Shown in pieces: positions 1-7,453 of a DNA stretch of 64,000 nt. The translations under genes and the position numbers were made by a program. Position 1 is the first letter of the stretch; the number at the start of each line of letters is the position of its first letter. The notes below the pieces were generated by a model. That model was not told the DNA's origin. It worked only from the letters and a program-made list of their open reading frames with translations, and did not search any database. The stretch lies in the NCBI RefSeq assembly GCF_036174265.1, contig NZ_CP108055.1, positions 124,001-188,000 on the forward strand. Direction: 5' to 3'. This DNA is from Streptomyces sp. NBC_00285. GTDB taxonomy: Bacteria > Actinomycetota > Actinomycetes > Streptomycetales > Streptomycetaceae.

Positions 1-1352
1 CCGGCCCGCTTCCACCGCAGGTACAGGCCGGCCGCGATGAGCAGGGTGGCCACCAGGGACAGCACCGGCCAGCCGCGCAGCAGGTTCACCGCCAGAGTGA
101 AGGCGACGGCCACGGCGGCCAGGGCGTTCGCCCAGGCCAGGGCCGTTTTGTCCTCGCGGCGGGCGAAGCGGGCCATGGCGACGAGTCCGACGAGGAAGCT
201 GACGAAGACGGCGACCGCGTAGAACAGCACGAGCTCCTGCTCCTTGCCCGCCGCGGCGACGATGATGAGCCCGGCGGCGGCGAGGTAGACCACCACCGAC
301 CAGTAGGGGGTGTGATGGCGGTTGACCCGGCCGAGGACCGGCGGCAGCACTCCGGGCCGTTCGGGCGTGCCGGACAGGGCCTTGAGCAGTCCGGGGCCGG
401 CCTGGAAGGAAGAGCTGGCCGCAGCGAGCAGGAGCATCGAGCTGGTCAGCTGGAAGGCGCTGTAGAGCCAGCCGGGTCCTGCGGCTGCGTGCGCGATGTC
501 GGCGATCTGGGTGGAGTCCGTGCCGGGGATCCCGATGTGCAGCTGAACGGCCAGCGCCGTCAGAGCCAGAGTCAGCCCTCCCACGATGACGACCAGCAGC
601 GCGAGGGTGCCGCGGCCGAAGCGGCGGCGGTGGGTGTCGTCGAGCTGGCCGAGCTGGGCGATGGCGGTCGACGGCGCCTCGATTCCGGTGGCCAGCGCCA
701 TCGCGACCGGGAACGCCAGGACCACCGCGAGCATCGCCGAACGGCCTGGGTCGGCCGAGGTGGCGGCGTGGCCGGTGGCATGGGGCGAGGTGAAGCCGAG
801 GATCAGTACGGCCACGGAGATGATGACGAAGGCCACGGTCATGAAGGCGAACAGCAGCCGTCCGCCGTGCCCGAACCAGGTCAGCCCCGCCACCACGACC
901 AGCAGCAAAAGCGCCATCGGGATGCGCAGCGGAGCAAGCCCGGGGAAGAGGGCGATGACCGCGCTGGCCGCGGCCGCGGTCGAGATGCCGATGGTCAGGA
1001 CGAAGTCGACGACCAGCGCGCCGATGGGCAGGAACGTCCAGCGCGCGCCGAACGCCCGCCCGGCCGCGGCCGCCGCACCGCCGCCCTGGGGAAAGCGCCG
1101 GACGAGCTGCCAGTAGTTGGCGGTGACGACCACGACGAGCCCGATGACCAGGCTCATCGTGGGCAACAGCAGCGCCAGGTCGCCGTCCAGGGCGCGCAGC
1201 GCCGCCTCGATCGCGTACGCCACCGAGGAGACGGGGTCGGCGATCACCGCGAAGGCGAACGCGAAGAAGAGAACGGAAGGGCGCGGGCCACGGCCACCCA
1301 CGACAGCAGACGGAGCAGCCGCGATGGCGGCGGCCGACTTCGAGACGGTCAC
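1..1352 (-). CDS. KimA-like APC-superfamily potassium importer (3' end beyond window)
   Basis: Polytopic membrane transporter, read on the minus strand and cut by the left edge after about 450 residues. The start is GTG at 1352, with AAGGAAGG about 5-10 nt upstream. Hydrophobic segments alternate with short loops throughout. Residues 42-46 (SSVAY) and 87-92 (FPQGGG), followed by VDFVLTIGIS near 115-124, match Bacillus subtilis KimA, a high-affinity K+ importer, more closely than amino-acid permeases. The potassium role is inferred from that resemblance and from the nearby kdp locus. KimA-type proteins are usually about 600 residues, so roughly 150 residues lie outside the window. Upstream are 11-bp phased repeats shared with the kdp promoter and a 23-bp motif shared with the antiporter gene at 6041-7315. 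A general amino-acid permease is the alternative. Confidence 0.8.
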   Translation of the reverse strand, partial: MTVSKSAAAIAAAPSAVVGGRGPRPSVLFFAFAFAVIADPVSSVAYAIEAALRALDGDLALLLPTMSLVIGLVVVVTANYWQLVRRFPQGGGAAAAAGRAFGARWTFLPIGALVVDFVLTIGISTAAAASAVIALFPGLAPLRIPMALLLLVVVAGLTWFGHGGRLLFAFMTVAFVIISVAVLILGFTSPHATGHAATSADPGRSAMLAVVLAFPVAMALATGIEAPSTAIAQLGQLDDTHRRRFGRGTLALLVVIVGGLTLALTALAVQLHIGIPGTDSTQIADIAHAAAGPGWLYSAFQLTSSMLLLAAASSSFQAGPGLLKALSGTPERPGVLPPVLGRVNRHHTPYWSVVVYLAAAGLIIVAAAGKEQELVLFYAVAVFVSFLVGLVAMARFARREDKTALAWANALAAVAVAFTLAVNLLRGWPVLSLVATLLIAAGLYLRWKRA

Positions 1353-1405
1353 GCAAAGACCTTCCTTGGCGTCCCTGCGGACGCATTCGTCGAGGACAGG
1401 ACACT

Positions 1406-1428
1406 TCGCCGACCAGACTTCCCGGCAC
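1406..1428 (-). promoter_or_regulatory. 23-bp leader element shared with the antiporter gene (copy 1)
   Basis: On the minus strand this reads GTGCCGGGAAG then TCTGGTCGGCGA. It lies 53 nt upstream of the KimA-like start codon. The same 23 bases with one difference occur at 7324-7346, upstream of the CPA1 antiporter. Part of it can pair with itself (GCCG/CGGC). I could not match it to a named riboswitch class. Confidence 0.5.
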
Positions 1429-1444
1429 TCCGCCCCCGACACTA

Positions 1445-1485
1445 CGTCAGGGAAGCGCAAGTAAGGCGTTAAGGATGCGTCAGGG
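1445..1485 (-). promoter_or_regulatory. Four 11-bp phased repeats, candidate KdpE/OmpR-class operator
   Basis: On the plus strand CGTCAGGG (1445), a weaker CGCAAGTA (1456), CGTTAAGG (1467) and CGTCAGGG (1478) start exactly 11 bp apart. On the gene strand these read as CTGACG/CTTAACG half-sites. OmpR/PhoB-family regulators bind tandem repeats of this spacing. The array lies about 95-135 bp upstream of the KimA-like start. A comparable array precedes kdpF, so KdpE is the natural candidate, but this is inference. Confidence 0.45.
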
Positions 1486-1634
1486 TTCCCCGCCGGGCAC
1501 CGCCCGTTGCCAGGGACGACGGCCGGCGCGACACGGCTGCCAGGTAGTCGGCCGATCCGGGCCGCTTCACGGCTCCCCCTGTACGCCGACGTCAGCCAGG
1601 TTCCGAGACCGGCCTGCAGGGCTACGCTGCCGAC

Positions 1635-2516
1635 GTGCCCTCCGTCTATCGCGACCCCAAGTGCCGTCAGCAGGTGCGGGAATGGTGTCTTAAGCGACTC
1701 GATGAGTGGGACGTCCCGCACCACCGGCAGGAGATCTCGACAGCGGCCGGTGCCACCAGCGTCGTCACGGTCGGCCCGGCCCCAGCAGCCGCGTCGCCGA
1801 CGGTGGTGCTGGTGCCCGGTACGAACACGAACGGTGCCGTCTACCGGCACATTGCCGGGGCACTGGCCGCCCGCTGGCCCACGGTGGTGCTCGATGTGCC
1901 CGGGCAGCCCGGGCTGAGCGCGGACATCCGTCCGCGCCGCAGGCGGTCGGCGTGGTACGGGCAGTGGCTCACCGAGGCACTGGAGCAGACGGTGCCGGGC
2001 AATGCCCTGGTCGTCGGGCACTCGCTCGGCGGAGCCATCGTGCTCGCCTCCGCCTCCCCGCGGATCGCCTGGCGGGTCGTGCTGTCCAGCGCCGGGCTCG
2101 TGCGGCTGCTCGTCCCGCCGGCCGTCATGGTCGCGACGGTGCCGTGGCTGACCCGGCCGACCGTGCCACGGGCGGCCCGGATGCTGCGGCCCATGGTGGC
2201 TCCGGGTGGTCGCGTGCCGGATGAGCTGGCGGAGTGGATGGCCCTGGTCGCCCGCTGCTGCCGCAGCAGCCTTGCCCCTCCCCCGCTGCCTCCGGCGCTG
2301 TTGGACGAGCGCCGGGCGGTGCCCTGTCTGGTGGCCACCGGCCGCTACGACGTCTTCCTGCCGCCGCGGCGGGTGGGGCCTGCCGCCTATCGGCATCTGG
2401 GCACCCGGTTGCACGTCCTGGACGGTTCGGGGCATCTGCTGCTGGACGAGGCGCCCGACGACATCGTCAGGCTGGTGGGGCGGGCACTGGCCGCGTCGGG
2501 CAGGGATGGCGCATAG
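1635..2516 (+). CDS. Alpha/beta hydrolase
   Basis: A 293-residue cytoplasmic enzyme with an alpha/beta-hydrolase fold. The nucleophile elbow GHSLGG lies at residues 128-133 (Ser130). The fitting acid and base are Asp239 in TGRYD and His267 in DGSGHLLL, giving a complete triad in the expected order. The oxyanion strand before the elbow contains LVPGTNTNG near residue 59. The start is GTG; no strong ribosome-binding site precedes it, so a slightly later start is possible. It is transcribed away from the KimA-like gene and followed 93 bp later by the CBS-domain gene, possibly in one transcript. Substrate cannot be read from the sequence; esterase, lipase or peroxidase-like activity are all possible. 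Confidence 0.8.
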   Translation: MPSVYRDPKCRQQVREWCLKRLDEWDVPHHRQEISTAAGATSVVTVGPAPAAASPTVVLVPGTNTNGAVYRHIAGALAARWPTVVLDVPGQPGLSADIRPRRRRSAWYGQWLTEALEQTVPGNALVVGHSLGGAIVLASASPRIAWRVVLSSAGLVRLLVPPAVMVATVPWLTRPTVPRAARMLRPMVAPGGRVPDELAEWMALVARCCRSSLAPPPLPPALLDERRAVPCLVATGRYDVFLPPRRVGPAAYRHLGTRLHVLDGSGHLLLDEAPDDIVRLVGRALAASGRDGA

Positions 2517-2609
2517 GCTGCGCATGTTTCCCTTCGATGACCTGGCGTATGGGGCGGGGCCGTACGACGCTGGGCGCAGGGACGTTTTGAGGCAGACGAG
2601 GAGCCGACC

Positions 2610-3095
2610 GTGCGCGCACGTGACCTGGCGGTGGAATACGAGTCGGTGAGCGTCGACAGCGATGCCCTGGACGCGGCTCGGCTGATGGCCGAGCACAAGC
2701 TGCCCGGGCTGCTCGTGCTGGACGAGCGCGGGGAGCCGAAGGCCATCCTGCCCGCCTCCCAGATGATCAAGGTGCTGGTTCCCGCTTACGTCATCGAGGA
2801 CCCCACGCTCGCCGCGGTAGTCGACGAGCAGCACGCCGACCGGCTGTGCCAGGCGCTGGCCGGCCGCCGCGTCGGCGACTGTCTCCCCAAAACCGCGGCC
2901 CCGCCGCCGATCGCCGACCCGGACGACACCGCGCTGGAGGTCGCCGCGCTGATGGCGCAGGTGCGCAGTCCCTTGGTGGCGGTCGCAGAGAAGGCCAAGG
3001 ACGGCACGCGTCTCCTCGGCGTCATCACCGCCTCGCACCTGCTGCACGAACTCCTGGGAAAGACGGGCACGTTGAGCTGCACGCCAAGCGACTGA
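2610..3095 (+). CDS. CBS-domain pair protein
   Basis: A 161-residue soluble protein made of two CBS repeats, about residues 2-55 and 85-150. The second ends in LLGVITASHLLHELL, the usual end of a CBS unit. CBS pairs bind adenine nucleotides or similar ligands and regulate transporters or enzymes. With no attached catalytic domain, this would act as a separate sensor. Neighbours suggest involvement with cation transport or stress. The gene ends 11 bp before the convergent DUF4118 gene. The GTG start follows GAGG about 10 nt upstream. Confidence 0.8.
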   Translation: MRARDLAVEYESVSVDSDALDAARLMAEHKLPGLLVLDERGEPKAILPASQMIKVLVPAYVIEDPTLAAVVDEQHADRLCQALAGRRVGDCLPKTAAPPPIADPDDTALEVAALMAQVRSPLVAVAEKAKDGTRLLGVITASHLLHELLGKTGTLSCTPSD

Positions 3096-3106
3096 AACCT
3101 GTCGGG

Positions 3107-3856
3107 TCAGCGGTCGAGCACCGGCCCGGTGGTGTCCAGTGCTGCCCCGACGTGGTCGGCCAGGCTCACCGCTACCAGGCGCGTCTGTAGAGGCGGCGGT
3201 ACCGTGCCGGGTTCCGGCTCCAGCATGAAGCGGCCCAGGTAGCGGCCGCCCACCTGGGCGCGCAGTTCGATCTCCTCGCCGGGCCAGCCGTCCTTGTCCA
3301 GGTCCCAGTGGGCCCGGCCGACGGTCACTGAACCGTCCTGTTCCAGGCGGGGATGTCGGCCGAGCAGCGTGCCGTGCTCGAACCGGGAGCCACGCAGTCC
3401 CAGAATCTCGGTGAGCTGATGCCCTACCTGGTCCACCACCGCATACGGCGAGCCGCCGGCCTGGACCAGGGAGGCAGTTTCGTGGATCCGCGCCAGATGC
3501 GCCGCGTCGGTGACGGTGACCAGCTTCAAGGTGCGGGCGTGGGCCGCCAGTTGGGAGACGGCCACGCCCACCGCCAGCAGCAGGAAGGTCGTGGTGATGT
3601 CGTCGCCATGGGAGATGGTGAACCGCTGGAAGGGTCGGGTGAGGAAGAAGTCGAACCAGGCCGCCGCCGACAGTGCGGCCGCCACCCCGCCTGCCCGGCT
3701 GCCCAGCGTGGCGACCGCCACGACCACCACGACCAGGATCAGCGCCAGGTTCGCGGACGTCATGTGGGTACGGAAGGGCACCAGGGCGAGCGCGACGACA
3801 AGCGGCGCGAGCAGAGCAGCCGCCAGGGCGATCCGGTTACGCAGGGACATCCGCAT
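3107..3856 (-). CDS. Orphan KdpD-like DUF4118 membrane protein without kinase domain
   Basis: About 249 residues. Four hydrophobic helices fill roughly residues 8-110, including a WFDFFLTRPFQRFTI loop typical of DUF4118, the membrane module of KdpD. A predicted soluble sensor-like region follows to the C-terminus. No H-box or HATPase motifs are present, so it cannot be a histidine kinase by itself. I chose ATG 3856 because GAGGTGG sits about 6 nt upstream; an earlier in-frame start at 3925 would add 23 unconvincing residues. It may modulate KdpD or act as a scaffold; the function is not known. It converges on the CBS gene. Confidence 0.7.
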   Translation of the reverse strand: MRMSLRNRIALAAALLAPLVVALALVPFRTHMTSANLALILVVVVVAVATLGSRAGGVAAALSAAAWFDFFLTRPFQRFTISHGDDITTTFLLLAVGVAVSQLAAHARTLKLVTVTDAAHLARIHETASLVQAGGSPYAVVDQVGHQLTEILGLRGSRFEHGTLLGRHPRLEQDGSVTVGRAHWDLDKDGWPGEEIELRAQVGGRYLGRFMLEPEPGTVPPPLQTRLVAVSLADHVGAALDTTGPVLDR

Positions 3857-4061
3857 GGTCCACCACCTCACGGGAGCGAGGAGCGGCCCTCCTTGCCAAG
3901 GGGCCGCCCGGTAGGGGGTCGACACGGCACGACGGTCGACAAGGCCAGAATCCCGCTGCCGTCCTCTCCGGGCTACTGCCAGGGCCGATCTTGACGCACT
4001 TCTGACACCGCATACACCAGGGCGTACGTAGTCACCGGGCGATCCGGTACTGGGCGGCCGG

Positions 4062-4654
4062 TCAGCCCGTCTTCCCGCCCCTCCGCGTGTCGGCCCGTTC
4101 CCACTCCTCGTCCCACTGCCGCAGGCGCTGCCGGGCCAGGCACACGCGGACGATTCGTCCGCTGCCCCACATCGTTGCGCCCGCCCCCACCGCGACGATT
4201 CCGCCCATCATCACCGCGCGGAAGGCCGCATCCGCGGGGGACAACGGCGCGGAGGCCAGACCTCCGCGCCTGTCGGTCCAGACGGTGACCCGGGTGCCTG
4301 CCCGGGTGCCGGGTCCGGGTGCCGGGTCCGGTCCGTATGCGACCAGCCGTCGGGGGCAACCCAGCGAACGGGGGCCCACGCCCGCCGGTTCCCGTCCGGC
4401 CGCGCGGACACCTCGTCCACCGCGTCCTTCGTGACGACGGCCGACACCCCCTGCCGCTCGGCCCGTTCCCGGTCGAGGCCCCGCTCGACGGTGACCGCGG
4501 TCACCAGGCCCGCCAGCAGCCCCCCAGCCACGGCGAGCGCCCAGGCGACGAGCACCGCCCAGGTTTCGACGACGTCGCTGCGCCGCCGCAGCGGGTTGCG
4601 CCTCCAACGCCACCACCGCACCGTCCCACGTGGTGTACTCGCCACCGCCGACAC
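4062..4654 (-). pseudogene. Rv1733c-family membrane protein, frameshifted at a 13-bp tandem repeat
   Basis: The 5' part (4654 to about 4330) encodes an arginine-rich start (RWWRWRRNPLRRRSD), a hydrophobic helix and VERGLDRERAERQ. The matching 3' part (about 4330-4062) lies in another frame and encodes TRVTVWTDRRG, a second hydrophobic stretch and a C-terminus ending in WERADTRRGGKTG. Together they match the Rv1733c family, a dormancy-associated predicted membrane protein. The frame changes in 4302-4331, which is 2.3 copies of a 13-bp repeat (CCGGGTGCCGGGT). One extra copy, or two fewer, would rejoin the frames. A real pseudogene, a phase-variable tract and a sequencing error are all possible. 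Confidence 0.7.
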
Positions 4655-4739
4655 CCCCTCGCAAGGGGACAGACTGCACCCGCCTCCGGTGTGCTCCCCC
4701 TCGGGTGGCCTGGCCGCCCGCGTGTACGCCCGTCACGGC

Positions 4740-6044
4740 TCAGGCGAGCACGAAGTACCGCAGCCACAAGTACAGCGCACTGATAGCGACCGTGACGAGC
4801 ATGACGACGAGGCCGTACTTGGTGAACTGCCAGAAGGAAATGGGCTGCCGGTTGCGCTCGGCGATGCCGAGGACGACTACGTTGGCACTGGCGCCGATCG
4901 CGGTGGCGTTGCCACCCAGGTCGGCGCCGAGGGCCAGGGCCCACCACAGCACGTGGTGGCCGCCGGCCGCGCCGCCCATGTCCTTGACCAGGTCTGCGGT
5001 GATGGGCGCCATGGTGGCCACGTAGGGGATGTTGTCCACGATGCCGGACAGCACGGCCGAGCCGCCCAGCAGGGTGAGTGTGGCGCCGAGTTCGCGGCCG
5101 CCGGTGGCGTCCGCGAGGGCGCTGGAGAGATCGCCGATGACGCCGGTCTCGATCAGCGCGCCGACCATGACGAACAGGCCGGCGAAGAAGGCAAGGGTGG
5201 GCCACTCCACTTCGCCCAGAAGCTGCCGGGTCTCCACTCTGGAGACGGCGACGAGCAGTCCGGCGCCGAGCAGGGCGACCACGCTCGGCTCGTAGTGCAG
5301 GACGGGGTGGAGGACGAACCCGGCGACGACGAGGGCCAGGACGGCAAGGCCCTGCCACAGCAGCCGCGGGTCGCGGATGGCCTCGCGCTCGGTCAGCGCC
5401 ATGACCTGCCCGGCGCGCTCTTCGTCGTAGACGAACGCCTTGCGGAACATCACCCGGCACAGCACCAGCAGCACCGCCGTCAGCAGGGCTGCGATCGGAG
5501 CGAGGTGGACCAGGAAGTCGTTGAAGGTCAGCCCGGCCCGGCTGGCGATGATGATGTTGGGCGGGTCACCGACCAGGGTCGCGGTGCCGCCGATGTTCGA
5601 GGCGAACACCTCGGCGATCAGGAACGGCGCGGAGGCCAGGCCGAGCCGTTCGCACACCAGCAGGGTGACCGGGGCGATCAGCAGCACGGTGGTCACATTG
5701 TCGAGCAGCGCGGAGGCGACCGCGGTGATGACGACGAGCATCGCCATCACGCGGAACGGTCTGCCGCGGGCCCGCTTGACCGACCAGATGGCCAGGTACT
5801 CGAACAGGCCAGTCTGCCGCAGTACGCCGACGATCGCCATCATCCCCAGCAGCAGGAAGATGACGTTCCAGTCGATGCCGGTGTGCTCGGAGTAGAACGC
5901 CGCCTTGCCGTCGGTGGCACTGATCACGAGCATGAACCCGGCGCCGCCGAGGGCCGCGGCCGTGCGGTGGACGCGCTCGGTGATGATCAGTACGTACGCG
6001 CCGACGAACACGGCCATGGCCGCCCAGCTGTGCCAATCACTCAT
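4740..6044 (-). CDS. ArsB/NhaD-superfamily permease
   Basis: A 434-residue inner-membrane carrier with about 11-12 hydrophobic helices in two inverted halves. The conserved signature [17 protein letters not shown] lies near residues 150-165, and a second [24 protein letters not shown] pair lies in the C-terminal half, as in the ArsB/NhaD and mammalian P-protein families. Such carriers move arsenite, Na+/H+ or organic anions. No arsenic genes are nearby, so a cation or anion homeostasis role is more likely. Its ATG overlaps the stop of the upstream antiporter gene by 4 nt (ATGA, 6041-6044), so the two are translationally coupled. Confidence 0.85.
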   Translation of the reverse strand: MSDWHSWAAMAVFVGAYVLIITERVHRTAAALGGAGFMLVISATDGKAAFYSEHTGIDWNVIFLLLGMMAIVGVLRQTGLFEYLAIWSVKRARGRPFRVMAMLVVITAVASALLDNVTTVLLIAPVTLLVCERLGLASAPFLIAEVFASNIGGTATLVGDPPNIIIASRAGLTFNDFLVHLAPIAALLTAVLLVLCRVMFRKAFVYDEERAGQVMALTEREAIRDPRLLWQGLAVLALVVAGFVLHPVLHYEPSVVALLGAGLLVAVSRVETRQLLGEVEWPTLAFFAGLFVMVGALIETGVIGDLSSALADATGGRELGATLTLLGGSAVLSGIVDNIPYVATMAPITADLVKDMGGAAGGHHVLWWALALGADLGGNATAIGASANVVVLGIAERNRQPISFWQFTKYGLVVMLVTVAISALYLWLRYFVLA

Positions 6045-7315
6045 ACGGCCGTCTTTCTCTCCTGGTCGTTCTCACCGGTGTTCGTGTCGTGTGCGTCGTC
6101 GGGGAGGCCGACCAGGTCCTCGACGTCGAACATGCGGGCGATGGGCACGTCGGTGCTGGAATGCGCGACGATCGAGAACGCGATACACACCGCGATCAGC
6201 GTGTACGCCTCCTCTGCCTGCGGGATGCCGGACTGCAGCACCAGCAGCCCATACACCACCGACGCGAAGCCCTTCGGTCCGAACCACGCCGCGGTCAGCT
6301 TCTCGCGCCGCTCGAACCGCGTACCGACCAGCGAGATCAGCAGCGAGGCCGGGCGGATCAGGAAGATCGCCAGGACCACCGCCACGTACCCCTGCCACGT
6401 AAGGTCCGCGAACAGACGTGGCGTCAGCAGCGCGCCGAACACCAGCAGTGCGGCGAATTTCGCCAGCTCCGCCAGGGCCTCGCCCAGCGGTTCGAACGCC
6501 TCCTTTGCCTCCGGTGCGGTGGCGGTGAGCACGGCGCCGGCGGAGAACGCGGCCAGGTAGGGGTTGGCGTGGGTGAGGTGGCACAGGCCGTACAGGCTGA
6601 TCCCAGTCGCCAGCGGCAAGAGCTGCTGCAGTTTGGGCTCAGCGCCCGGCAGCCGGAACCGTACGAGGCCGTTGACGGTCAGCGGCAGCAGGATGCCGAA
6701 GGCGAGGCCGAGGGCCAGCTCCAGCGCGATCGTCCCGAGCGACGCCTCGCTCGTGTGACCGGCGACCGGGCCTGCGGCCGCGATCAGCAGTACCACCACC
6801 GGCAGTGCGAGGCCGTCGTTGATGCCGCTCTCGACGTTGAGCAGTTCCCGCAGCTTGGCCGGCACTTCCTTGCGGCCCACGATCGCAGAGGCGAACACCG
6901 GGTCGGTGGGTGCCAGTACCGCGCCGACCAGGAACGACGTCGTCCAGTCCAGGCCGACCAGGTAGTGGGCGACCAATGCCATGAACACGAACGCCAGCGG
7001 CATGCCCAGGCCCAGCGCCCTTGCGGGGTTACGCCAGTTGGCGCGCAGCTTGGCGAAGGAGACGTGCTGGCCGTCGGTGAACAGCACCGCGAACAGCGCC
7101 AGGTCGGCCGTGACCGACACGATCTCGCTGTCCGGCGTGATGTGGATCAGTCCGAGGAAGCCATCACTGACCAGCGCGCCGCCGGCGAGGAAGAGGAGGG
7201 AGGTGGACAGCACGGTGCGGGCGGCAAGCCCGGACAGCAGCACTGCGACGAGCAATGCCACCCCGAAGACAGCAACGAGTACCACCGGAAACGCCCCGAT
7301 CGGAAGAGAGATCAC
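6041..7315 (-). CDS. CPA1-type cation/proton antiporter
   Basis: About 424 residues with 12-13 hydrophobic helices. [13 protein letters not shown] and [14 protein letters not shown] are the CPA1 signature segments; the Asp in SGIND is the expected ion-binding residue. It exchanges H+ for Na+ and/or K+. The reading frame is open back to 7435, but those residues do not look like the family. GTG 7315, which directly precedes the first helix, is the better start, and GTG 7285 is possible. First gene of a two-gene unit with the ArsB/NhaD permease. A 23-bp leader motif shared with the KimA-like gene lies at 7324-7346. No C-terminal TrkA domain is fused. Confidence 0.85.
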   Translation of the reverse strand: MISLPIGAFPVVLVAVFGVALLVAVLLSGLAARTVLSTSLLFLAGGALVSDGFLGLIHITPDSEIVSVTADLALFAVLFTDGQHVSFAKLRANWRNPARALGLGMPLAFVFMALVAHYLVGLDWTTSFLVGAVLAPTDPVFASAIVGRKEVPAKLRELLNVESGINDGLALPVVVLLIAAAGPVAGHTSEASLGTIALELALGLAFGILLPLTVNGLVRFRLPGAEPKLQQLLPLATGISLYGLCHLTHANPYLAAFSAGAVLTATAPEAKEAFEPLGEALAELAKFAALLVFGALLTPRLFADLTWQGYVAVVLAIFLIRPASLLISLVGTRFERREKLTAAWFGPKGFASVVYGLLVLQSGIPQAEEAYTLIAVCIAFSIVAHSSTDVPIARMFDVEDLVGLPDDAHDTNTGENDQERKTAV

Positions 7316-7323
7316 ACCTCTGC

Positions 7324-7346
7324 TCGCCGACCAGGCTTCCCGGCAC
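7324..7346 (-). promoter_or_regulatory. 23-bp leader element shared with the KimA-like gene (copy 2)
   Basis: Differs from the copy at 1406-1428 at a single base. It lies only 8 nt before the chosen GTG start, or 38 nt before the alternative GTG at 7285. Two identically oriented copies before two cation-transport genes suggest post-transcriptional or operator function. Flanking bases are not conserved between the two copies. Confidence 0.5.
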
Positions 7347-7453
7347 ACCGTTGGGAACCCTACCTGCTCTTGGCACGTCTTTGACAGGTCGCTGATGCGC
7401 ACCACCCGGGCGTACAGGTTGCCGGGTTCCGGCAAGGAACACCGTCTAGGGAG

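Noticed and set aside
4302..4331. Programmed frameshift in the Rv1733c-type gene
   Set aside because: No slippery heptamer or downstream pseudoknot seen; the 13-bp tandem repeat explains the frame change more simply.
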